Origin: Desulfobacterales bacterium
GTDB taxonomy: Bacteria; Desulfobacterota; Desulfobacteria; Desulfobacterales; JAUCGF01
DNA length: 12,045 nt
Reading direction: 5' to 3'
NCBI GenBank assembly: GCA_029940345.1
Contig: JAOZRC010000095.1
Coordinates: 1-12,045 of the forward strand
In this document: piece by piece, positions 1 through 7,153 of the stretch
How the letters are laid out: every line of letters starts with the position of its first letter
Position numbering within the stretch: the first letter of the stretch is position 1
The notes under the pieces: generated by a model
Told to the model about the DNA's origin: nothing
The model's database searches: none
What the model saw: only the letters and a program-made list of their open reading frames with translations
Position numbers and translations under genes: made by a program

Positions 1-34
1 AGTTTGCGTCACAGCATCGCAAACTGTGGTTTGC
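1..34. repeat. Overlapping alternative hairpins upstream of fabZ
   Basis: AGTTTGCG (1-8) is the exact reverse complement of CGCAAACT (18-25), with a 9-nt loop. GCAAAC (19-24) also pairs with GTTTGC (29-34) across a 4-nt loop, so the middle arm can pair either way. There is no T-run, so this is not an intrinsic terminator. In the first 93 bases none of the three forward frames gives a protein end I recognise (LpxD or an OmpH-like protein would be expected upstream), so I call no upstream gene. Confidence 0.4.
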
Positions 35-102
35 AATCCGGAATGTGGAAGTTATTTCGTCCCCGTTCCTTATGCTATCGAAACAGATAAAAGGTGAAGC
101 AA

Positions 103-564
103 TTGGAAAGTAATTCGCGTAAAAAATATAATATTCAGGAAATAATGGATATTTTACCACATGGTTATCCATTTGTAATGATTGATCGTATTTTTGACAT
201 CACGCCTGGAAAATCATTATCGGCTTTAAAGAATGTAACGATCAACGAACCTTTTTTTCAAGGTCATTTTCCCAAAAATCCGATTATGCCAGGAGTACTG
301 ATCATTGAAGCAATGGCTCAAGCGGGAGCTATGCTGCTTCATGCTTCATTGCCAGATTTTTCCGAAAAGACCTTAGTATATTTTATGGGTATGGATAAAG
401 TCAAATTTCGAAAACCAGTTACACCGGGAGACCAACTCATTATAAAATGCCGATTTTTGAGGCAACGCGCCAATGTGTCGAAAATGGCAGGTGTCGCTTA
501 TGTTAATGAAACTGTGGTGGCCGAAGCCGAATTAATGGCCAGTTATGGAGATAAAAATGATTGA
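103..564 (+). CDS. fabZ: 3-hydroxyacyl-[acyl-carrier-protein] dehydratase FabZ
   Basis: Cytosolic hot-dog-fold enzyme that dehydrates (3R)-hydroxyacyl-ACP to trans-2-enoyl-ACP in fatty acid elongation, competing with LpxA for the hydroxyacyl-ACP pool. The full-length family pattern is visible: LPHGYPF near the N-terminus, then NEPFFQGHFP with the catalytic His (about residue 55) and PGVLIIEAMAQ with the catalytic Glu (about residue 69). The length of 153 residues is close to E. coli FabZ (151). Start choice: a longer in-frame GTG exists at 94 but has no Shine-Dalgarno. TTG at 103 has AGGTGA (92-97) 5 nt upstream, so I prefer TTG; the difference is only three residues. The 3' end overlaps lpxA by 8 bp, which suggests translational coupling. 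Function is certain; the exact start is not. Confidence 0.95.
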   Translation: MESNSRKKYNIQEIMDILPHGYPFVMIDRIFDITPGKSLSALKNVTINEPFFQGHFPKNPIMPGVLIIEAMAQAGAMLLHASLPDFSEKTLVYFMGMDKVKFRKPVTPGDQLIIKCRFLRQRANVSKMAGVAYVNETVVAEAELMASYGDKND

Positions 565-1327
565 CCCAACGGCCATCGTCAGCCCTAAAGCACAAGTCGA
601 CGTAAATGTCGAAATCGGGCCATATTCGATTATTAAAGACGATGTTAAAATTAAGTCTGGAACCGTTATCAGTTCCCATGTGGTGATTGAAAAATATGTT
701 ACTATCGGCGCTGATTGTCAAATTTATCAATTTGCTGCAATTGGCGCAGTGCCACAGTCTGTTAAATTCAAAGGTGAAAAAACCCACATTAAAATAGGTA
801 AAGGTACGATTATAAGGGAATTTGTCACTATTCACCGCGGCACTGGTTTTGGAGGCGGGCTTACTGAAATCGGAGATCATAATTTTTTAATGGCATACTC
901 TCATATTGCCCACGATTGTAAAACCGGTCAGCATGTCACACTTTCTAATAATACCACACTGGCTGGCCATATAACCATTGGAAACTTTGCCACAGTAGGC
1001 GGTCTGGTGGCAATTCATCAATTTGTACGTGTTGGCGAACATGCCTTTGTCGGAGGCAAATCCGCCGTTGTCAAAGACGTTCCACCTTATGTGATTGCAG
1101 CCGGTGACCGGGCGAAACTGCATGGACTTAATGGCGTAGGATTGAAACGTTACGGTTTTGAAGCTGATACAATAAAAGCCTTGAAAAGAACCTATCGAAT
1201 TATTTTTCGCATTGGTTTGACGTTGAATGAGGCCATTGAAAGGGTGAAAGCTGAAGTCGATCAAGTTCCCGAAGTCATCAATTTTATCCATTTTTTACAA
1301 TCATCCCAAAGAGGGGTCACTCGTTAA
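557..1327 (+). CDS. lpxA: UDP-N-acetylglucosamine O-acyltransferase LpxA
   Basis: First enzyme of lipid A synthesis: transfers a 3-hydroxyacyl chain from ACP to the 3-position of UDP-GlcNAc in the cytosol. The 256 residues show left-handed beta-helix hexapeptide repeats through about residue 180, then a helical C-terminal domain (E. coli LpxA has 262). SHIAHDC contains H119, equivalent to catalytic H125 of E. coli, and H116, equivalent to H122. In VGGKSAV the second Gly (about residue 167) aligns with E. coli G173, the acyl-length ruler residue, which suggests a long (C14-like) hydroxyacyl donor; that is inference. ATG at 557 gives the canonical MIDPTAIV start and has GGAG (547-550) 6 nt upstream, so the in-frame ATG at 545 is rejected. 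It overlaps the end of fabZ, and a repeat-filled gap follows. Confidence 0.97.
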   Translation: MIDPTAIVSPKAQVDVNVEIGPYSIIKDDVKIKSGTVISSHVVIEKYVTIGADCQIYQFAAIGAVPQSVKFKGEKTHIKIGKGTIIREFVTIHRGTGFGGGLTEIGDHNFLMAYSHIAHDCKTGQHVTLSNNTTLAGHITIGNFATVGGLVAIHQFVRVGEHAFVGGKSAVVKDVPPYVIAAGDRAKLHGLNGVGLKRYGFEADTIKALKRTYRIIFRIGLTLNEAIERVKAEVDQVPEVINFIHFLQSSQRGVTR

Positions 1328-1757
1328 TTGAAAATTACTGTTCGGCATGGATACTCCGTGTTCCGCTGACTATCTTAAATTTGGGATTTATTTGTAATAT
1401 AATCGTGCTAAACACGTATCCTATTCAAAGAAATGATAAAATTTTTCGAGCTGTGCAATTCATTCAGAGCCCCGTCAGGACGGAATATTTGTAGAATCAA
1501 CGGGCTAATATCTCGTCAGAGTCCCATCGGGACGGAATATTTGTAGCAACATAACAGGATATGTGTAATTACACTACAAATATGCCGCCCCGATGGGGCT
1601 CTGATGGAAAATGGCCGACTTACAACAAATATGCCGCCCCGATGGGGTTCTTAAGGATGCTTAATCTTTCCATAATTTTTGAACAGGATGCTAAACACCA
1701 GGGGATAACAGCCATCTATTTAAACCACCTTTTTTCACCTACCTTTTGGATTTTGTT
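1328..1757. other. Repeat-bearing intergenic gap inside the lpx cluster
   Basis: About 430 bp between lpxA and lpxI with no convincing gene. Bases 1464-1653 hold four related palindromic repeats, listed separately. A perfect -10 like TATAAT lies at 1398-1403, but the -35 position (1375-1380, TTAAAT) is poor, so a promoter driving lpxI-lpxB from here is only possible. No intrinsic terminator with a T-run follows lpxA. An open frame of 66 codons from 1561 runs through the repeats and is not credible as a gene. Confidence 0.7.
1464..1653. repeat. Cluster of four REP-like 31-nt palindromic repeats, two in each orientation
   Basis: Copies in + orientation lie at 1464-1494 and 1516-1546 and differ at 3 of 31 positions. 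Copies in the opposite orientation lie at 1574-1604 and 1623-1653. Each contains a small internal hairpin of the type GCCCC-ATC-GGGGC followed by a CATATTTGTAG-like or AATATTTGTAG-like tail. Copies 2 and 3 face each other across a 27-nt loop and could form a long hairpin. The loop carries a perfect 12-bp palindrome, GTGTAATTACAC (1563-1574), whose last base is the first base of copy 3. This layout resembles REP/BIME elements, which in other bacteria are spread by REP-associated (IS200-like) transposases. No transposase gene is in the window. Confidence 0.85.
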
Positions 1758-2558
1758 TTGAAGCGTATTGGCTTAATCGCAGGAAGCGGCCAATTCCCCC
1801 TTCTTTTTTTAAAAGAGGCCATATCAAAAGGCTACGCTGTTTATGTGGCAGCTTATGTTAATGAGGCCGATCCTCTTTTGGATAAACATGCCCAGGCGGT
1901 CATAAGGCTTCACCTAGGCCAAATCCGTCGGTTGATCAAATTTTTCAAAAAAAACAGTGTAAATCAGACAGTCATGATGGGAGCTGTTAATAAGACCCGG
2001 ATATTTACAGATGTAAAGCCGGATACGCTGGCGATATCTCTCTTAGCTAATCTGCGTCATACGCATGATGACAGTTTGTTAAGCGTCTTTGCCGGCGTGC
2101 TTGAGAAAAAAGGTATTCGCGTTCAACCGGCAACCCAATTTTTGCCTGACATGTTAGCGGCCGCCGGATGTTGGACGCGCCGTCAGCCCAGACGTTCGGA
2201 AAAGAATGATATTGAGTTCGGCTGGGAAATTGCTTATGAAATCGGGAAACTGGATATCGGCCAATGCGTCGTTGTTGGCGGTGGTTCCGTTTTGGCCGTT
2301 GAAGCCATTGATGGTACCGATGCCACTATTTTACGCGGTGGAAAATTAGGACAGGGACATGCTATCGTAGTAAAACGCTGCAAGCCGAATCAGGATACAC
2401 GCTTTGATATGCCGGCTGTCGGAGTGGACACCATTACAACGATGCGGCGGGCAAATATCAAAGTATTGGCAATTGAAGCCGGCAAAGCGGTGGTTTTTAA
2501 TCGTCATGAGATGATTGCCCGAGCCAATCTGTCAGACATGACTATAGTCGCAAAGTAA
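1758..2558 (+). CDS. lpxI: UDP-2,3-diacylglucosamine pyrophosphatase LpxI (DUF1009 family)
   Basis: Hydrolyses UDP-2,3-diacylglucosamine to lipid X and UMP, the step done by the unrelated LpxH in E. coli. It acts at the cytosolic face of the inner membrane. The 266-residue protein has the LpxI N-terminal pattern KRIGLIAGSGQFPLL, a middle GAVNKTR segment, LRHTHDDSLL, and the C-terminal domain signature VVVGGGSVLAVEAIDGTDA followed by FDMPAVGVDT. The Asp-x-Pro region is where I expect the catalytic metal-binding Asp known from Caulobacter LpxI. TTG at 1758 is preferred because it gives the usual MKRIGLIAG start and has GGA 7 nt upstream. Another TTG at 1746 adds four residues with no ribosome binding site. 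It lies between lpxA and lpxB, which fits the function. Confidence 0.93.
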   Translation: MKRIGLIAGSGQFPLLFLKEAISKGYAVYVAAYVNEADPLLDKHAQAVIRLHLGQIRRLIKFFKKNSVNQTVMMGAVNKTRIFTDVKPDTLAISLLANLRHTHDDSLLSVFAGVLEKKGIRVQPATQFLPDMLAAAGCWTRRQPRRSEKNDIEFGWEIAYEIGKLDIGQCVVVGGGSVLAVEAIDGTDATILRGGKLGQGHAIVVKRCKPNQDTRFDMPAVGVDTITTMRRANIKVLAIEAGKAVVFNRHEMIARANLSDMTIVAK

Positions 2559-2576
2559 AGGGTAAAAACTGGAAAT

Positions 2577-3545
2577 ATGCAAAAGTTGAAAGTAGGGGTC
2601 ATTGGCGTCGGTTACTTGGGAAAATTTCATGCGGAGAAGTATGCACGCATGAAACACGTCGATCTTGTCGGAGTAGCTGATATCGATTTATCGAAAGCCC
2701 AAAAAATTTCTGAAAAATTAAATACGCATCCCTATTTTAATTATCAAGATATTATTGATAAAGTCGATGCTGTAAGCATCGCGGTGCCTACGCCGGAACA
2801 TTTCAGGGTTAGCCGGGATTTTCTGACCAAAGGTGTTGATGTTTTGATTGAGAAACCGATGACCGTGACGCTTCAAGAAGCGGATGAACTGATTAAAACG
2901 GCTGAAGCCCGAGGCTTGATTATCCAAGTAGGTCATCTTGAGCGCTTTAATCCGGCGGTTGTCGCTCTTAAGGATATTATTAAAAAACCGGCTTTTATTG
3001 AATCCCATCGTTTGAGTGTTTACAAAGAGCGCTGCTCAGATGTCAGTGTCGTGCTGGATTTGATGATCCATGACATTGATATCATTACTAATTTCGTATA
3101 CTCGAATATAAAACAGATTCATGCTGCCGGTGTGTCGGTTATTTCCGGGCATACGGATATTGCCAATGCGCGTCTCGAATTTGAAACTGGCTGCGTTGCC
3201 AATGTCACTGCCAGCCGGATATCCATGCGTAACGAACGTAAAATCAGATTGTTTCAAAAAGATGCGTATATATCAGTCGATTTTGCCAACCAGGAAGTTG
3301 ACATTATCCGTAAAAATGGTAAGCCCGGAAAGGGGATATTGCCAGGCGCAGAGATTGAACAGATTCGTTTTACTCATGAAGATGTTCTGCAAGAAGAGCT
3401 AAACGCCTTTGTCAAATCTGTTAAACATCGTGAAGCACCTGAAGTAAACGGCTCGGTCGGCCGCAACGCTCTCAATATTGCATTAAGTATTATGGAACAA
3501 ATCAATAAAACCAACCAGGTGCATTACAGGTATTTTCAAGAATAA
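2577..3545 (+). CDS. Gfo/Idh/MocA-family NAD(P)-dependent oxidoreductase of the lpx cluster (GnnA-like?)
   Basis: A 322-residue cytosolic sugar (nucleotide) dehydrogenase-like protein. The N-terminal Rossmann fold carries GVGYLG (residues 10-15) and the family EKP motif (92-94, in VLIEKPM). The C-terminal domain has VGHLERFNP (118-126) and HDID (165-168), where the catalytic His is expected. It follows lpxI by 18 bp and precedes lpxB, so a role in sugar-nucleotide or lipid A chemistry is likely. By family and context it could be related to GnnA, which oxidises UDP-GlcNAc at C3 so that the aminotransferase GnnB can make UDP-GlcNAc3N for amide-linked lipid A. No gnnB-like gene is in the window, so substrate and symbol are left open. 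The ATG start has only a weak GGA nearby (2571-2573). Confidence 0.88.
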   Translation: MQKLKVGVIGVGYLGKFHAEKYARMKHVDLVGVADIDLSKAQKISEKLNTHPYFNYQDIIDKVDAVSIAVPTPEHFRVSRDFLTKGVDVLIEKPMTVTLQEADELIKTAEARGLIIQVGHLERFNPAVVALKDIIKKPAFIESHRLSVYKERCSDVSVVLDLMIHDIDIITNFVYSNIKQIHAAGVSVISGHTDIANARLEFETGCVANVTASRISMRNERKIRLFQKDAYISVDFANQEVDIIRKNGKPGKGILPGAEIEQIRFTHEDVLQEELNAFVKSVKHREAPEVNGSVGRNALNIALSIMEQINKTNQVHYRYFQE

Positions 3546-3615
3546 GCAAAGAATACTAATTCTATTATGCATTTTACCTGTGCGTTTGCTTTCATTTGAA
3601 GCGGAGTACAATTTA

Positions 3616-4773
3616 TTGAAACCCCAATGTGTGATGATTATTGCCGGTGAAACTTCCGGAGATATGCACGGTGCTAAAGTTGTCAGAGCGATGCGTCTGA
3701 AAAAGCGCGAACTGTTTTTTTGCGGTATCGGGGGCCCATCACTGCAAGCGGCCGGTGTACGTCTTTTAGCAGAAGCGTCCTCCCTGTCTGTTGTCGGCAT
3801 TACCGAAATATTTTCTAAGGCAACACACCTGTTAAATACGTTACGCCTTACAAAAAATATGCTTAAAGCCCTTCGTCCCGATCTTTTGATCCTGATCGAT
3901 TTTCCTGATTTTAACCTTAATGTCGCTAAAACTGCAAAACGCTTAGGTATCACGGTCTTGTACTATATCAGTCCCCAAATATGGGCTTGGCGATCGGGAC
4001 GGGTTAAACAGATCAAAAAAAGAGTGGATCATATCGCCGTTATTTTGCCTTTTGAAGCCGCATTTTACCATAAGCAACAAGTGCCTGTAACCTTTGTGGG
4101 GCATCCGCTGGCAGATACGTCTGGTTTTAAGCGTGAAATCAGAAATCAGAAGTCACAAAAGCGGCTTTATGAAAGCGTTAAGCGTGTGATCGGAATTTTA
4201 CCTGGGTCACGTGACCGTGAAGTTTCCGAACATCTGCCCGTTATGTTGGCATCTGCTCAAATATTGGCGAAACGCAACCCAGACTTACACTTTGTCATTT
4301 CGGTCGCCCCGTCGGTAAATAAAAAGCAAGTGCAAGCAGCTTTATCTGAATCAGAAGGCCAGGCGGAATTTGAAATTGCGGATAACAACATTGATGCAAT
4401 CCTCTCCGGATGTCTTTTGGTGATTGCTGTGTCTGGCACTGTCACGTTGGATGCTGCCATTTCCGGAACGCCGATGGTTATCATTTATAAAGTGTCTTCT
4501 TTAAGTTACCAGGTGGGTCGGATACTGATAAAAGTGCCCTATATCGGGCTTGTCAATCTCATCGCGCGTAAGGCGCTAGTGCCCGAATTGATTCAGAAAC
4601 GTGTAACCGCTACTAATATTGCAACTGAAGTCAGTCTTATGTTAAATAACCCAAACGCCCTTCGGCGAATTCGTAATGAGCTTCTGGGTCTTCGTTCTTT
4701 TCTCGGTGGTTCAGGTGCCAGTTTCCGCGTAGCTGAAATCGCATGCAAAATGATTGAGGAAGAGTGTTCTTAG
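3616..4773 (+). CDS. lpxB: Lipid-A-disaccharide synthase LpxB
   Basis: Peripheral inner-membrane GT-B glycosyltransferase (family GT19) that joins UDP-2,3-diacylglucosamine and lipid X, the LpxI product, into lipid A disaccharide 1-phosphate. With the TTG at 3616 it has 385 residues (E. coli 382). Motifs in order: AGETSGDMHG (10-19), DFPDFNLN (about 95-102), SPQIWAWRSGR (119-129), VGHPLAD (161-167) and LPGSRDREV (195-203). In this numbering the Asp of FPDF is residue 98 and the second Arg of SRDREV is 201, matching the essential D98 and R201 I recall for LpxB, which supports the start. GGAG (3603-3606) lies 9 nt upstream. A GTG at 3580 would add 12 poorly matching residues. It is the last gene of the lpx group before a hairpin gap. 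Confidence 0.95.
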   Translation: MKPQCVMIIAGETSGDMHGAKVVRAMRLKKRELFFCGIGGPSLQAAGVRLLAEASSLSVVGITEIFSKATHLLNTLRLTKNMLKALRPDLLILIDFPDFNLNVAKTAKRLGITVLYYISPQIWAWRSGRVKQIKKRVDHIAVILPFEAAFYHKQQVPVTFVGHPLADTSGFKREIRNQKSQKRLYESVKRVIGILPGSRDREVSEHLPVMLASAQILAKRNPDLHFVISVAPSVNKKQVQAALSESEGQAEFEIADNNIDAILSGCLLVIAVSGTVTLDAAISGTPMVIIYKVSSLSYQVGRILIKVPYIGLVNLIARKALVPELIQKRVTATNIATEVSLMLNNPNALRRIRNELLGLRSFLGGSGASFRVAEIACKMIEEECS

Positions 4774-4813
4774 ACGTTATTAGCATCGGGTATTCATCTG
4801 AAAGTTTATAAGA

Positions 4814-4855
4814 GGAATTCCGTTCCGTAAAAAATACGGTATGGTAACGAATTCC
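4814..4855. promoter_or_regulatory. Imperfect hairpin between lpxB and the dynamin-like gene
   Basis: GGAATTC (4814-4820) pairs with GAATTCC (4849-4855), and GTT (4822-4824) with AAC (4846-4848), giving a 10-bp stem with one bulged C. Inside is a second stem, CCGTA (4825-4829) with TACGG (4835-4839), around an A5 loop. No T-run follows, so it is a poor intrinsic terminator. Its place 19 bp before the next ATG suggests a transcript structure or protein-binding site, but the role is unknown. Confidence 0.5.
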
Positions 4856-4874
4856 AAAGCGGATAAAAAACACA

Positions 4875-7139
4875 ATGAGTGCTTGTAATGACACAAAAAA
4901 TGACATCTTAGCAATTAATGATGAATTGTCCGATCTGCTTTCCAGTGCCAAAGCCACTTTGTTTATTTCAGATAAAACTTTCCGACATTGGGAAAAACAA
5001 TGTTCCGAAATACGGCGACAGTTAGTCCGGGAACGGCTGCGGATTGCGGTTGTCGGTCCGATTAAATCGGGTAAAAGCACCTTTATCAACTCACTGCTTA
5101 AAGGTGATTATCTAAAACGCGGCGCCGGTGTTGTGACATCGATTATTACACGAATCCATCCGGGACAATCACTGAAGGCGCAACTATTTTTTAAGTCCTG
5201 GGATGACATTAACGCTGAAATCCGACGCGCACTGGTATTGTTCCCTTCCACATCCGTGTGGAAACCTCCGGAAGAAGGATTCGACATCAGGCGTGAAAAG
5301 GATCGCTCCGATCTTAAGAACGCTTTGGCGGCATTGCTGAATTCTAATGGGGGGACATTTCTTATCACAAATGACGCTCGTAATGAAAATAGCGTCCTGC
5401 TCGCTTCTTATCTTGATGGATATGAAAAAGCCCTGGAAGCCATCTCTTCATGTGATGACAATCTGACATTAGAATATCAAGATGAGCGGTTTGCCACCCA
5501 TCAACTATTCGTGAGCAATGATGCATTGGCTGTTTATTTGAAAGATGTTCAAATCCGAATTGACAGCCTTAAACGATTTGGAGATATTGAAATTGCCGAT
5601 TGCCAGGGAAGCGATTCCATTAATCCGTCACATTTCACATTTATTCAGCAGTATCTGCTTTCCGCCAACCTGATTCTTTATGTGGTGAGCAGTCGCACCG
5701 GACTAAGACGTGCTGATATTGATTTCTTATCGGTTATCAGGAAAATGGGGATCAGGAAAAATATCATGTTTATTATTAATTTTGATTTTAATGAACATGA
5801 TTCGTACAATGAACTCAATATTCTTGTCCGGAAGATTTCGGCTGAGATTGCTTTGATAAAAAAAGATGCATCTGTTTATGCCATATCCGCATTATTTAAT
5901 TTATTCAGAACTCAGGAAAATCGATTATCACCAAAAGAGCAACTGATATTTTCACAATGGCAACATGAGTCAGAGTTAATTGCGTTCTCCGACAAAGAAA
6001 CTGAGCGCTTAGAAACATCCTTATCACAAAAACTGACCAGCGAACGTTTTGCACTGCTCTTTACCAATATAATGGTGCATCAAGAATCAATTATAAAGGG
6101 ATTAAACCGACAATTAAAAATTAACCGCACGGTATTAAATAAAGATGCTCTGTTTGCGAAAGCGCTTTCCCATAAAATAGACGTGTATCAGGAAAAGATG
6201 GAAGGACTCGGACGCGTTATCCGTCGGGCAGTGGATGGTGCCGCTCAAAAGATGAAATATGATGTTACCAGGGAGGTTGACCGCCTTTTTGACTTGTATA
6301 GCGGTTCTATTTTAAGAAGCAGCCTTGATTTTGTAAAAAATTATCAGGTTGAATATGCGCAATATGAGGAACAGCTTTCAACCGATAGTGTTTCGAGCGT
6401 ATTATATCTTGTTTTCCAGGAGTTTAAGCACCAATTGGACACCTTTTTAGTCGAACAAATTCATCCCGAAATAATTCGTTTTTTAAATAACCAAGAGATA
6501 AAAATCATAGAATATATTGAATCAGTTGCCAAACCCTATGATCTTATGATAAAAGAAATATTCGAAGAGTTTACTACCGCTGCTGAACAAGTGGAATTAC
6601 AATCAGAACATCTGACCCGATCGGGAATTCAATTTCCCCGAATTGATGCGATAAAGGCCGATGCCAAGCTATCCGTTCCGCCGATAATTGCATCCATGCA
6701 TTATAGCGCTTTGGTTAAAACGGAAGCGATAATGCGTGTAGGAGCCTATTGGGCGATGGGCCTGGCCAAAAAAATATTTAAAAAACCGTTTCCATCTGAA
6801 AAACAAAAGAAAATTCAGGCATTGGAGAACGCGGTGTTAAGAATGAAGCGTGATACTAAAAAATCAGTCACTTTCAATTTTAAAAGCTACCGGGAAAATC
6901 TCAAATTTCAGTACATGCTCAAACTAATTAAAGTGTATTCGGAATCAGTCTGTAATGCGCTTGAAGACTCATTCCAGACATATTTTTTAGATACATCTCG
7001 TATTGATACATATTTAACCGCACGAGAAGCGGATAAAGGCATTGCCTTAGCCAAGATTGCAGAAACAGAGTATAGGGCAGTGCTAATTATGAATAAAATG
7101 GATATCACCAGAAGCCGTTTAATTGACAATCAAAATTAG
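4875..7139 (+). CDS. Dynamin-family large GTPase, bacterial dynamin-like protein
   Basis: A 754-residue protein expected to bind GTP and remodel or tether membranes. The GTPase domain shows G1 GPIKSGKS (61-68), G2 around T88 in VVTSIITRI, G3 DCQGSD (242-247, in place of DxPG), a weak G4 NFDF (302-305, lacking the usual Lys of NKxD) and a G5-like YAISAL (335-340). About 150 residues separate G2 and G3, a long insertion. From about 370 to the end the protein is nearly all helical, with charged coiled-coil-like segments. An amphipathic basic stretch at about 612-640 (VGAYWAMGLAKKIFKKPF) could be the membrane-contacting paddle. No signal peptide or clear transmembrane pair is seen. The ATG has only a weak AGCGGA upstream. 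The parA gene follows by 14 bp, so the two are probably co-transcribed. The fold assignment is good; the biological role is unknown. Confidence 0.85.
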   Translation: MSACNDTKNDILAINDELSDLLSSAKATLFISDKTFRHWEKQCSEIRRQLVRERLRIAVVGPIKSGKSTFINSLLKGDYLKRGAGVVTSIITRIHPGQSLKAQLFFKSWDDINAEIRRALVLFPSTSVWKPPEEGFDIRREKDRSDLKNALAALLNSNGGTFLITNDARNENSVLLASYLDGYEKALEAISSCDDNLTLEYQDERFATHQLFVSNDALAVYLKDVQIRIDSLKRFGDIEIADCQGSDSINPSHFTFIQQYLLSANLILYVVSSRTGLRRADIDFLSVIRKMGIRKNIMFIINFDFNEHDSYNELNILVRKISAEIALIKKDASVYAISALFNLFRTQENRLSPKEQLIFSQWQHESELIAFSDKETERLETSLSQKLTSERFALLFTNIMVHQESIIKGLNRQLKINRTVLNKDALFAKALSHKIDVYQEKMEGLGRVIRRAVDGAAQKMKYDVTREVDRLFDLYSGSILRSSLDFVKNYQVEYAQYEEQLSTDSVSSVLYLVFQEFKHQLDTFLVEQIHPEIIRFLNNQEIKIIEYIESVAKPYDLMIKEIFEEFTTAAEQVELQSEHLTRSGIQFPRIDAIKADAKLSVPPIIASMHYSALVKTEAIMRVGAYWAMGLAKKIFKKPFPSEKQKKIQALENAVLRMKRDTKKSVTFNFKSYRENLKFQYMLKLIKVYSESVCNALEDSFQTYFLDTSRIDTYLTAREADKGIALAKIAETEYRAVLIMNKMDITRSRLIDNQN

Positions 7140-7153
7140 AGGAGGTTTTCGGG

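Noticed and set aside
2..97. End of an upstream gene in frame 2 whose TGA would overlap a fabZ GTG start
   Set aside because: The translated tail does not resemble LpxD, OmpH or any other protein I recognise, and the hairpins suggest non-coding DNA. The GTG lacks a ribosome site.
1464..1653. CRISPR array
   Set aside because: Repeats occur in both orientations, are imperfect, and are separated by unequal spacers (21, 27 and 18 nt); no cas genes.
1561..1761. Open frame of 66 codons in the lpxA-lpxI gap
   Set aside because: It runs through two of the palindromic repeats and into the start of lpxI, has no ribosome site and no protein-like composition.
3483..3953. Minus-strand ORF of 156 codons overlapping the Gfo/Idh gene and lpxB
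   Set aside because: It lies antisense to well-recognised coding sequence and its translation resembles no protein; it is a shadow of the sense frames.
4814..4855. Intrinsic terminator after lpxB
   Set aside because: The stem is followed by CAAAGCGG, not a T-run, and on the other strand there is no T-run either.
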